In this document: positions 50,188 through 61,059 of the stretch, in pieces
How positions within the stretch are numbered: position 1 is the stretch's first letter
Layout: every line of letters begins with the position of its first letter
Source: Thamnidium elegans
Taxonomy: Eukaryota > Mucoromycota > Mucoromycetes > Mucorales > Mucoraceae
Reading direction: 5' to 3'
DNA: 64,000 nt
NCBI GenBank assembly: GCA_025201345.1
Contig: JAIXMG010000007.1
Location: 1,178,001-1,242,000, forward strand
The notes under the pieces: model-generated
Told to the model about the DNA's origin: nothing
The model's input: the letters and a program-made list of their open reading frames with translations, nothing else
Databases searched by the model: none
Translations under genes and position numbers: made by a program

Positions 50188-53100
50188 TATGTAAAGAGTG
50201 GAGATTGTTTTGTTTTTTGTAAAGCAAGAAAAATGATTGACGGATATAAAAAAAAATTAGGTCAAACACAGCGTGATATGTTCAGCTGGTCGATTACAAC
50301 ACGAAAAGTGCAAGTGTGAAAAGGGAAAGAGAAAGAGTGGTTAAATGTAAAAAATATAGAAAGTCTCATTGTCTTATATATGTGAAGAATTAAGATTTGT
50401 GAACCCGCATTTTTAGTGGGAGTACAATAACCTAAACACAGACTCTTTCCACAATTCCCTAATAAACGTACGTGTTGCTCAAAATTTACCGTTAGGGGAT
50501 ACAAGATGGCATTCACCAATAACTTAATTCTACCGTTCCATGCTTTCTCATGTGAATTACCCACAGATTTCTTAAAATAAATGGAATAAAAATGCCAATT
50601 TAAAAAGTTTGATAGAAAATTGACGTGGAAATGATTAGCCTTCAAACGAAAAAGGCAGGAGCTACAAAAAGCTATATTTATTTATCTAAAAAATACGCCA
50701 TTTTTTAAAACAATAAACTTTAGCGTAAGATAGTAAAAAAAAAAAAAAAAAAAAAAAAAAGAAGTAAGTTATCTGAAATTGATTCAGAAGTTTTTATTAT
50801 TATTTTTTTGGTTAAAGCATTTATAAAACAGATAAGAAACATCATGCTAAAAAAATAAAAATAACCATATATATCTTATTGTAGGTCACACAACGAATTA
50901 AGGTTCTCGTACGAAGTATTTGGTATTCTTAGTGGTGATTTATAGCTTAGTAGTTACTGTCTTCACAAACAGCACATTCTTTACTTTTCTTTCTTTTTAT
51001 ACTACTCAGTTTATTTATTTATAAAGTACCTTAAGCTTATATATATATGAATATTTGAATTACGTCCTGCAATCGGTTTATTATCACTCCGAGTTGTCGA
51101 TCGCCTGGTCATCTTTTTACCTCAATTTGTGTTTTTATATCAAGTCCGATTTAAATTACTCGCCTTTGAGTACAACGCTTCAAAAAGGAGAATCATGTTG
51201 TATTTACCTTTTAATGCCCGGCACAGCTATTTTGACTCAAAACTTTCCCAAGGACGAAAATTTAGTAACATAATTGACAATCAGGTAGCAATTGCAAAGT
51301 CTATTTCTAGATTAATATATGGCCACGTTTAGTGAAACTAACATATATTCATTCGATAAAGTAATGACTACAGAGGCAAGATATAGTACTATTTTGATTC
51401 CTTAACCTTTTGACCTTCGATATTTTAAAGATTTAACAAACTTAAATTAATGCAAAAAAAAAAAAAAAAACAAAACAAAAGACAGAAAAAAATTCATAGA
51501 ACTTTAAATGCCCTTACATGAAGAAGGTTTCCTAAAAAAGAAGTACCACATCTTTAATATTTGTCGGGAAAAGAATCATAAATGTAATATTATGGAGATT
51601 TCCTCATTTGTTGTAGCATCTATTATATCCTGATAGTATCGTGACAATAACCTACCATTCTGAGTAATGCAAAACTCAACTGCTTGCGGTGTATATATCC
51701 AGCTGTATATTTTCCTATGGTTTAAACTACGGAGATCTTGTTTGCTTAATCATCATGTCTAATGACATACACGAAAGAAGAACATATATGTAATCATCGG
51801 TTAGCACCGGTATGTTCTAATAGGAATAAAATTTGGCAATTATTTTTCTATGCATAGAATATAAGCCCTCGTTGTTAAAATATTATATAATAGAAGAACT
51901 CTCACCCTTTCTCACGGGGTAACCACTAGGTAATATTTAATTTGTTATACTGAATAGCGCCACTCTTTCTTTGATCTGATTAATCATCATCTTGTTAAAA
52001 CAGGAATAAAAAATGAACAATAAAAATGAGGCGAATATTATAGGTTGCGCCCGGAACCTAGGTCATGATAGTAACCTACTCTATTTCCTATTTCTTTTTT
52101 CAATTACGGCATTTTATATCTAACGCATTTGGAGAACGTCTACCGTGAGAGAAAACGAGTATTACATGTAAACATCTCGTTATTGATAATGTGCAATAGT
52201 GTACTAATAGAAAAAAAAATCATATGGTAATATTAAAAACTAGTGGTTTTAAAAACCTCTTTTCCATATCCTTTTTTCTTCATATCGCTTATTACTGAAA
52301 CTTGGCATCAATCTTTCATATTCTTTTCAAATGCGTAGTATATTATTTGTATTATTAACCCCGGTACCATAGAAATAAAATACTAGCAGACAGAACATTT
52401 CATAACTGTTCGAAATTTTTGTTTTTACCAATAGTTTTTTTTATATATATTAATGGCTTCTTTTAATAAAGTCCATTCGTGTATTTTATAATTATTGGTA
52501 TGGCTGCTTGACTTTGACGAATAAGTTAGTAGGAAACTTATTTGTTGTCAGTTGTTGAGATCCGGCTAGAGCCTTATATTTTTTTTTTTTGATATTGTTT
52601 AGATATATTCAATGCGGATTATATAAACATAGCTCTTTCTATTTCTTCAATTTCTTTTTCCCTCTTCTTGTTGCTAGCTTTTGATTTTCCGGTAGTTATG
52701 ATACATTGAGACAATATATAATATAATACAATAGCAAAAAAAAAAACAAAAAAACGTAAGAGTTTTAACCCTAGAATTCTTCTAGACGTAAATATGTATA
52801 AACTTCGTAAAAAAAAAGGGCAGTTTCTTCCAACTGTAGTGTTTAAATGCTATAATATTTAAACTAAAGTATTGCTAGATATATTTAAACTTATATAGGA
52901 TAGTTCATTTTCTGAAAGATGCGTTGGATAGTAAACACGTGTAGGCATTTTATCAGTAAGCTAGCGGAAAGTTTACACTTATTCTAACCGGACATAAATA
53001 CGAACACAATAATAATAAATGTAAAGACAACGCACTTTTTTTTTATCAGAAACATCTGACTTTTGCTTATTTTCATAAAATTCGCAATGTTTATTACAGA

Positions 53101-55396
53101 ACAATACATACAAGGGAAAGGGGCGTGAATATACCACTGTCTACCTCTTTTTTACATCAACCGAAGCTTACTGGCCTTTCAGTTATCTTTTTTTTCTAAG
53201 AAAAAAAAGACAGAGTTATAAGTACCATTTATGATATTCTTTTGGTGTTCGATTAAGTATATGTTTTTTGGCGGAAAAACTCGAGAGCCGGAAAGCTGGG
53301 CCGGTAATTGAAAGGAGGTACGCTACGCAAATAGCCTTTTAAATATATTGCGCTATTTTGTGGTACAGGGAATTATTCCACTCAATAGCTAGTTAGGTTG
53401 TGCAACTGTCAAACCAAAACACCAGGATTAGCTGGTGAAAATCGGGTCTCGAACTTTTTACTCAAATTTCATTAATATCGAATTACTCAATATTTAAAAA
53501 TAGTTACAATAAATACCCATCTTGTTCGAATCAATAGAAAACTAAAGTGAGCTCAATGGTAAAATAAAAAAAAAAGCTTATATCAAGAGTAGTATCATTA
53601 AGTATATTGAAGCAATGAATGCATGCTTGGCATTTGCCCGTGTTTTTTAACGTACCTGGACACGAGTGTAGTACCCTTCTGATTCTAAATATAATAGCTT
53701 AATGTTACATACTAGACTATCGGGGTACGCTGAGTTAAATAAGATATATGAAGGTATTACTGATCCAGTGCTACGGACTACTCCAGCCTTTTGAATCGAA
53801 AAAATATACTTTGAAGACATAGTTAAGCGAGATATCTGTTTTAAAAACATACATTTCTGTTTTCAGACAAAAAAAAATACCAATATTTGGGTACACGTTC
53901 CGATCATCTACATAAATTCCCATGTACACAATTGTAGAATGTATACATCTAGTATTTGATCACGGGAATAATTCAACAGAATTTGGGTAATACGTATAAA
54001 ATAAACTAGTTTATAGAACGTAAAGAATCTTACCATATTTTAAACTTATTCCATTATAGAGAGCAATCTTATATATCAATTAAGAACTATTTTTATTTAA
54101 AGTAATCGACTTCAAAAGTTTTGGAAAATAGTGAAAATTTACATACGACAGTATTATATTTTGGATCATAAAATGAGATGATCTACGAGAAAAAGAAAAA
54201 TAAATCTAAAAAACGAGCAAATACGTTACTCAAGTTGCTTAAAAAGTGAATTATGTGCTTTTTACTATCTCTACTAAAAAATATTACGGCAATTTTAAAT
54301 CAGCTTTTTTAGGAAATTTTCGAGTTGGCCAACGTAGGTGTTGTCCTCTTTTTAGTCGAACAGCGCACTGACCTCTTTTTTTTTTTTTATGGCTTACGCT
54401 GCGTACATGGGAATTGTCTTTCTGTTTTAGGAAATTTCTGTAAGTACTAAATATTGGTCAGAACTTGATAGACTTTTCGGAAAATGTGACTAAAAGGTCT
54501 AAGTATATTAAGTAATTATTAGGAACTTGGGAAAAAGTTACAAATATACACGAGATATACCTTTCATAGCTATGAAAGTTTGTCTAGTTTTGTCTGATCT
54601 TCTAAAGTATCTCCGTTAAAGGTTATAGATTACGTTAGCTACAGCTCAAGTAAGTTTTTTTTTTTCTCTTTACGAGAAAACAATATTCCAAAAACTAATA
54701 TTCATAATCTGATCTGTGCAAGATATTTTATAAAAAAAAAACTGCTATTTCCTGATGATATTAGTGTTATAAGGAGTGTAAGCGGTGTAAGGAATGTAGT
54801 TGGTGTAAACGGCGTAAGTGGTGAAAGTACACATGCGTAGAAGTACATCAACTGGAACATCCAAGAACACTTTAATGGTCTGCATTAAAGTTTGGTTTGT
54901 GTATCAAAGTATAAAAAAATTAATAAAGTATTTTAATTTACACGAATTGTTACTATGTATCTTTGCAGGCCATATGTATGTGTATATTTTTAATTTGGCC
55001 GCCCGGAGCCTAAGTTCTTGCGACACTTGAAGGTCTTGCGGATGGCTGAGCGAAGAAAGAGGAAAGGGACCAGTAATATAGAAAGGAGCGCGAATGATTT
55101 AGATATCTAATCACAACAACAAAATATGTATGTTTATATAAAAAAAAATATACGTATAAAAAAGTTCTTTCTGGATGTAATCTTGGTTGTGTATCATCTG
55201 TTACAAAATATATATAAAAAAAAAAGGCTCTTTCTGGTTCGTAACTGACCTATTATTAGACCTGAACGATATGGATATTCTATGGGATATACGTTGTCAG
55301 ACTTACCCCTTTTATATCTTGGAAATCATCGACCAATTGCTGCAACTCAGAGTAAAAATTAATCATTGGCTTTTATAAATAAACTACATCCTTCAA
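50188..55396. other. 5.2-kb gene-poor region
   Basis: No supported gene. It contains homopolymers (A run at 50735-50760), a perfect 18-bp palindrome CTTTCATAGCTATGAAAG at 54561-54578, an inverted repeat of TCTTTTTTTTCT and its complement near 53187-53211, and the 9-bp degenerate repeat listed separately. Scattered frames of 60-72 codons (51055-51332, 53647-53850, 54818-55030) lack domains and good codon use. Confidence 0.5.
54773..54826 (+). repeat. Degenerate 9-bp tandem repeat (six units)
   Basis: Successive nine-base units GGAGTGTAA, GCGGTGTAA, GGAATGTAG, TTGGTGTAA, ACGGCGTAA and GTGGTGAAA. The period is a multiple of three and no stop occurs in one plus-strand frame (GVx tripeptides), so it may be a leftover of coding sequence. 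Confidence 0.55.
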
Positions 55397-55838
55397 AATC
55401 CGGATTTAAATACGCTAGAAATTCTTTGGTATGCTCTAGGTACTTCACCATCGCTTCCCAGATCAATTTCCCTCACCACAATGCTATCGTTGCAAATCAC
55501 CTGAAGGCTCAACTTTTCACTTCTTCTTTTCCTACCCTCTCTTATCCCAGACATGGTCTACCTTAAGCCAATACTTTATTTCCTCTCATCTTCCAGACTT
55601 CCTCTTCAATACGTATAAGTCTATACAACCCATAACCAATTTTCTACCCAGAGCCTCCGACATAGTCTTTGTTCCGCACTTATCGTCCTCCCAACTGATC
55701 ACCTGTATCATACAAGCCATCTGGTCCTCCCACTGGGCCTTGATATTCCATGAAGTCCACTTCCAATCAGCTCTTGTACTATCCTCTGCTTTACGTCTCA
55801 TTTACCAGCTAGCAAATGAGTTAGATATCAATACAATA
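55397..55838 (+). pseudogene. LINE-type retroelement relic (C-terminal zinc-knuckle part)
   Basis: From 55489 an open frame of about 115 codons reads QCYRCKSPEGSTFHFFFSYP, then ...WSTLSQYFI and ...IIQAIWSSHWALIFH. The CxxC-x(n)-H-x(n) arrangement followed by spaced W residues is characteristic of the zf-RVT tail after the reverse transcriptase of LINE-like retrotransposons. The fourth ligand (normally CP) has become YP. Just upstream, 55397-55510 reads in another frame NTLEILWYALGTSPSLPRS, the usual preceding segment, so a frameshift separates them. The reverse transcriptase core and a poly-A tail are not found. Moderate composition shift: richer in C than its surroundings. Confidence 0.5.
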
Positions 55839-56108
55839 ATTTTTTTTCTAAAAAAAAAAACTACTACAATCTATTCCATCCCTAATCCGCCATAATTTTT
55901 TCCCTCACATTTGACTATAAATAAATCAGGAACCTATCGTTCCCCTATAAAAAAAAATAATTGGTTTCCGCGAGAGGAACGGTCGAAATACACCAGTCTT
56001 GAATATTATCTGTCAAAAAAATAAACTTTCCTCTTAACATTTACGTAAGGGAAAACTATTCAAAGTAATCATAAACCAAATATTAAAATATGCACTCAAT
56101 TACCAACC

Positions 56109-56110
<2 letters not shown>

Positions 56111-56154
<44 letters not shown>
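56111..56154. repeat. 44-nt pure T tract
   Basis: Uninterrupted T run in otherwise unassigned sequence (55839-56679 holds no recognised gene). Confidence 0.9.
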
Positions 56155-56155
<1 letters not shown>

Positions 56156-56562
56156 ATACTACTTAAAGTAAAAAATATAAGGTTTGGGGGGAGGGGGTAT
56201 TATTAAAAGTGTGAAAACAACAGATAATAGAAATAATAGAAATAATAGTAATAGCGGTCAGAGTAGTGAGCACTAGATTATTAGTAGCCAACTGATTAAA
56301 GACTTATAGAATAGATAATTTATTTATGAAAGAAGGTATTCAACCACTAGTCTTCGACAATACATTAACAGAAAAAAATATTTAAAAAGGAAGTTCTTTA
56401 AGAGACAAGACGATTTTTTATACTTTATAATTAAAAAACCTTCGTAATTGGATTTGAGTATTATTAGTACTACGCTTAAGCAAAGCGGTCTTGGCTAATA
56501 GTAATAGTATATATTAGATAATTAATTCAATAAAACTGCTTTTATTTTAAAATTAACTTACC

Positions 56563-56585
56563 AGAGAGAGAGAGAGAGAGAGAGA
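56563..56585. repeat. AG dinucleotide microsatellite
   Basis: About eleven AG units in unassigned sequence. Confidence 0.9.
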
Positions 56586-56679
56586 AAATGCGTTCCAGAC
56601 TTAAATTAAAAGAAATGCTAATTATGGATTTTACTAGATATTTTGCTGTTTGATGGTTACATGTCAATATAAATTCTTT

Positions 56680-57708
56680 TAATTTGGGCTTATAGCATCA
56701 TTAGTATTTATAGGAATTTGATCCACATCTTCTGCAGTTATTTGGACGGTTGAATCCGCCAATAATCTTTTGATGATGCAGTGACGGTTAATAAGTACCA
56801 CCGAGTTTTCTTCAAAGCTGCCCAAAGTCATCTCCGGAAAGTAACGGTCCAGGACAAAGCCTAGAATCAAAGTTTTGACCAGTTTAACTGAAAATGTCGT
56901 TTTATGTGTTGGCCTTCTTTTTTTCTTTATCTTCATAAACACTAGAGGAAGTTCGATAAGGTACTCTGACCATTAGCAACGAGATACTTATCTTTGCACA
57001 AGGTAACAATCTCTTGTTGACCTGCACAGCCAGTAATTCCAAAGTATTTAAATTTCCCCAAGTCACCAGCAACGGCTCTTCCTGTTTTTTTTTTTGCAAG
57101 TTTTCTTGTGGATGTTTCACAGTTGAACTTATGAGTACGAAGCAGGTAAATCACGATTTGTACAAGAGAAACATTAATAAATTTAAGATAATCTTTCGTC
57201 TAAAGGAATGATTGATCCTTGGTAGACCATTCACAGTCAAATCCTATGTAAATGCTTGAGTACTACTGTTAATTCCATCAGCAGTATCAAGGGTAAAAAC
57301 TTCTACATGATCAGATATCTCGGCTGGTGGTTGAACTGCGTACTGATTGTTAAGCTGTTTTTTTTCTGACTCTGTGGGATTCAAATGCTTTACATTATCC
57401 ATCAAAGAAGACATAACCTCTTCCAAGATTTAACGATCACTAATTACATTATCCGTATAGAGTAATTCAGACAGCTCAAAACCATACTTATTATAGCTTT
57501 CCATCATATTAGTGGATGATGGTACAACGTGTTTTAACGATTTGGTAGAAGCCAAAATCTGCATTTTGATTTCTTCATACACATTCATGACAGTATACAT
57601 ACAGGAATAATTGGATACTCCGTTTGATTTGTTCATTTTCTTGACGATATTGAACGAATGATCCCCTTTCAAGACTTTTGCATCCAATAAAGATTGGCGT
57701 TGATCCAT
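56680..57708 (-). pseudogene. Decayed gene of unrecognised family
   Basis: Several minus-strand segments in different frames seem to belong to one protein. 57708-57430 runs from MDQRQSLLDAKVLKG to the end ELLYTDNVISDR. 57423-57244 contains EEVMSSLMDNVKHLNPTESE and VEVFTLDTADGINSS. 57154-56942 contains FKYFGITGCAGQQEIVTLCK and YLVANGQSTLSNF. 56942-56680 contains LDRYFPEMTLGS and VVLINRHCIIKRLLAD. Between them are single-base frameshifts (around 57428) and stops that do not look like introns. I do not recognise the protein. Its composition is that of a real protein, so I infer a dead copy of a dispersed Mucorales gene family or transposon. It could instead be a multi-exon gene whose splice sites I misread. 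Confidence 0.45.
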
Positions 57709-58421
57709 ATATGGACGAAATTCAGCTATAATTGAGCAGTATACATACGAAATATAACTTGCAGAAGGAACGTAATCCTTATAAAATAGTGGTCTTTTAT
57801 CATAAATTATACATTACTATATTTTCGCACACTAGTATTTATACGAAAGAAAAACCCTTTTTCATATTAAAGTATATATACTTATTGTACTTATTTAATT
57901 CATGCGGCAGTATCTTTTTTATACTTTTTTGGATCGACCGCGTAAATTGACCGTGCATAAAGGCTTCCCCTATTTACGGATGTATTAGAAAACTATATTA
58001 TATTGTCACTTGGAATAGGTGTCAACAATAAAATTGCATTACTTCTCATTACTGGATAAATAATTATTTCGGCCCTGATATTGGTATCTTTACGACATGT
58101 CTACTTTGCTTTTCTAGTGAAGCTAAATCATTTTTTAGTATAATAAACCGCAAAATGCCACAATTTTTATCTAGAGAGATTTACAATTTTTATGAATCTT
58201 TCCAAAACCGCAATTCAATATATACGAATGTATTGAAGTTTTGTACTCTCCAGATTATCCATAATATAAAACTATCTCTCTTGCAACTCCACTAATTATA
58301 ATAAGCTAAATCAAGATATTGATGATACACACAGTCGCTGTATAGCACTCTGATTTTCAATTCTATTCTAAATTCGAACTATTTTTTTTCTTTTTCAATA
58401 ATTTATTATATATATGTTGCT
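57709..58421. other. Intergenic, no gene seen
   Basis: AT-rich sequence between the decayed gene and the stop of the complex I-like gene. A 72-codon frame at 57732-57950 is low-complexity and unsupported. Confidence 0.4.
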
Positions 58422-59153
58422 TTAGGTGGTGATAACTCTCATAGGGAAGTAAGAACCTATTGTAAAGAAAGTAGAGTAAGTAAAATATTTATGCAGCAAA
58501 ATTATATTAACAAGGCTTACCATCATTGGGAGGAACAAAATCTGTAGACTCCTTCCAGGTGACTTGAGGGCCAAATCTGGGAGCAGGAGCAAGTTTGCTT
58601 GTAGTGTAGAGCTTTTGAGAGTTCAAAACTTCGACAAGAGGTTTGGCTTCAGCAATAGTGGCAACGGACTTATCAGCAGCAGCTTCGGCAGTGAGACTAA
58701 TGAATTCACGATTAAGTATTTAGAATGATTATCCGCTAATTCTACAATCTTTTATCTTTTTACCTAGGGTTGACTTGACCACCTTCGAGAAGGAGAGCAA
58801 CATCATTTTGAGTATAAACAGCGAGACGAGGGAAGTTTCTACGGGTATCACGCTTAAAATAGGGGTTGTTGCTGATGGCGGAAGCCTTGGACTTGGGATA
58901 AACGTACTTTCCTTGAGAACTATATCAAACTGTCAGTATACTTTTCTAAATTCTTTCTATTTGCGATTCAATGTCTTACGCGGGAGCAGGAGTACGGAAT
59001 TTACCAACAACAGGCATACCGTCAGTTGACAAAGGGTTCTATACAAAAGCGTATATTTTTAATATTCGAATTCTTCTTCATTTTATCGCTGCAACAACTT
59101 ACGATAGAAAAATATTTCTTAACCCAAGACCAAGTCTTTGTATTCCAGGACAT
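58422..59153 (-). CDS. Probable fungal complex I accessory subunit (NUZM/21-kDa type)
   Basis: Five short exons on the minus strand: 59153-59103, 59038-58980, 58919-58764, 58696-58521, 58456-58422; 158 residues, all phases agreeing. The protein starts MSWNTKTWSWVKKYFSI, continues NPLSTDGMPVVGKFRTPAP, then has the distinctive NPYFKRDTRRNFPRLAVY and QNDVALLLEGG, and ends FPMRVITT. The NPYxKRDxRRNYPRLS-type block is, to my memory, typical of the fungal-specific 21-kDa NADH:ubiquinone oxidoreductase subunit (NUZM). The later Ala/Glu-rich part is less conserved. It lacks a classic cleavable presequence, as many accessory subunits do. Codon bias is strong. Existence of the gene is much surer than its name. 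Confidence 0.7.
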
Positions 59154-61059
59154 TTTTTATATAAAGGCTACATTGATTTCGAAAAAGTATTGTAAATTGA
59201 CTAGTTAATTTTACTACTGAAGAATTATAATAATCATCGCATTAAAAAAAGTTGATTTTATGACTAATTACCTTATTGTAAGTTAGATCAACAAAATAAA
59301 GAAAGTATTCGGGCTGGCTCTACAAGGATTATCAAAAAAAAATGATGATGTCACGCCACGGGTTCGGGCACGCCCTATTTCACGGAATTACTTATTTTGC
59401 GGCGAATAAAACACTTGTTACGCTGTTTCTGTCTTTATGTGCGAAGATCAATCTACTTCAGTATTGTTTAGATTCGACCATAAATTATGTCGTCCTCTGT
59501 TATAACTTGATAAAAATTACTTCCTTTTTTACTACTACAATGTAAGGTAGCTAGGTATTTAACAATAATTTTCAAAAGGCTGCAACCGACAGCTAGATAA
59601 ATCGTACCTGAAAGTATAAATATCTTCCCTTCCCTTTCTAGCTTCTTCTTTCTTTCTCATAACTAATCGGCAAACTTCATACTTAATGATAATATCTCTG
59701 TATTAAGCAAGGAAAAAAAAATGAAGGAAGCATCAGCTTCATACGTAAAAAGGATAGTTTTTATACACGATACTCAATTTCATTTATTTATTTTATAGAA
59801 ATACACTGCTCTAATAGTTGAGATGGTTTTAGAAACTCTTTGCTCTGCATGGTTATATTTTCAACCTGATGCTACTCTTTGATTATATTTTCCTCATGAA
59901 AGGTTTTTTAAGAGGTTTTTTATTGTTGCCGGGGTTTAGTATTTCTACCTTTCTAAACATACGTACAACGCTAATATGATTGCTTGACTCTTTACTAATA
60001 TTTCCGTAACATGTAATTGACCTATCAAATGTATGAAGCGTGAAGCATTCAAAGCTCGATATCTGTAATTTGGGATGACTTAACAGTCATAATAAAACAC
60101 AGTCCCTTGTTTTTATAATGGCAACTTGGGAGAAAATTGTTAAGGGGGTCTAATGTTTTCTTTGTTTGATGTGATAAGGTGGGCCCAAATTACATGATTA
60201 CGTCAAAGAAATCAAAGGACGTATTGTAAGATATAGTAAGTTGTAGTGTATATAACACATTTAATAGTCCTTTACGTAGTCAGTATTCAGAGGGTCCTGC
60301 AAGATTGGATCTCGTCCATTTTGGGGTTCTGTAAACCAAAAGAAAGACGGCTATGTATTCGCCTACTGTTACAAAAAAATGATAACTTTTAACTTCTTCT
60401 TTTCTCTCTCTTTACTTATTTTATTCTTTTATTTTGTCTATATCATTTTATTTTAATCTTTATCTTTTCTTTTATATCTATACCTATAAATATATATTAT
60501 TCCAACATTAAATAACTTGAAAAAATCGAACACTTATTTTCGGGAAGATATTTCAACTTTACCTGTGGAACAAGAAGAACGCTCGAACATACAGACCTCC
60601 AAGCTGCATAAAAATTATATTTAAATACCTTACTTGTATTAATCTAAAACACTTTTCGTAACGGAAACCATGTACTTGGATTTAGGGACCATACCAGAAT
60701 TAGTTTTTAGGAACTTGTAGTTAACTAGCATGATGAGACTGCAGTGTAAATAATAAAAAAATTGATCAAAAATACTAAATCAACATTTTTATATGATTGT
60801 TTTACCTTCGTGATAAATAAGAATAGATGTCATTCTTGCATAGAGCAGACAACTATTTATCACTAAAACAACAAAGTATTCACCCCGGCATATCTGAAAA
60901 GCATGAAATATATTACTATTCCTTACTACCTTTCTTTGGGCACATATTTATAAAGATAAAAATGTTTGATTAATGGGAAAAAATATACTATATTATGAGA
61001 TTTATTACAAGAGGGAAAAAAAAGAAAAAATGGAAACAATTGATGATATTTTGAGTAGT
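59154..61059. other. 1.9-kb intergenic region, possible tiny gene
   Basis: No large gene. On the minus strand, 60590-60563 joined to 60328-60261 would give a 31-residue frame (MFERSSCSTEPQNGRDPILQ...) with a good acceptor (TTTACAG) and donor (GTAAAG). This is weak. A CT-rich tract followed by TATAAATATATATT at 60484-60497 could be a plus-strand leader, but no frame follows it. Confidence 0.35.

Noticed and set aside
53450..53540. Possible tRNA T-loop-like strings (GGTCTCGAAC, GTTCGAATCA)
   Set aside because: No acceptor stem, D arm or anticodon arm could be folded around them. No tRNA was found anywhere in the window.
59342..59545. 67-codon plus-strand frame starting MMMSRHGFGHALF
   Set aside because: Isolated, short, no domain, no splice partners and unlike the codon use of true genes here.
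60261..60590. 31-residue two-exon minus-strand peptide MFERSSCSTEPQNGRDPILQ...
   Set aside because: Splice signals are acceptable but the product is tiny and unrecognised. Mentioned under the intergenic entry, not called as a gene.
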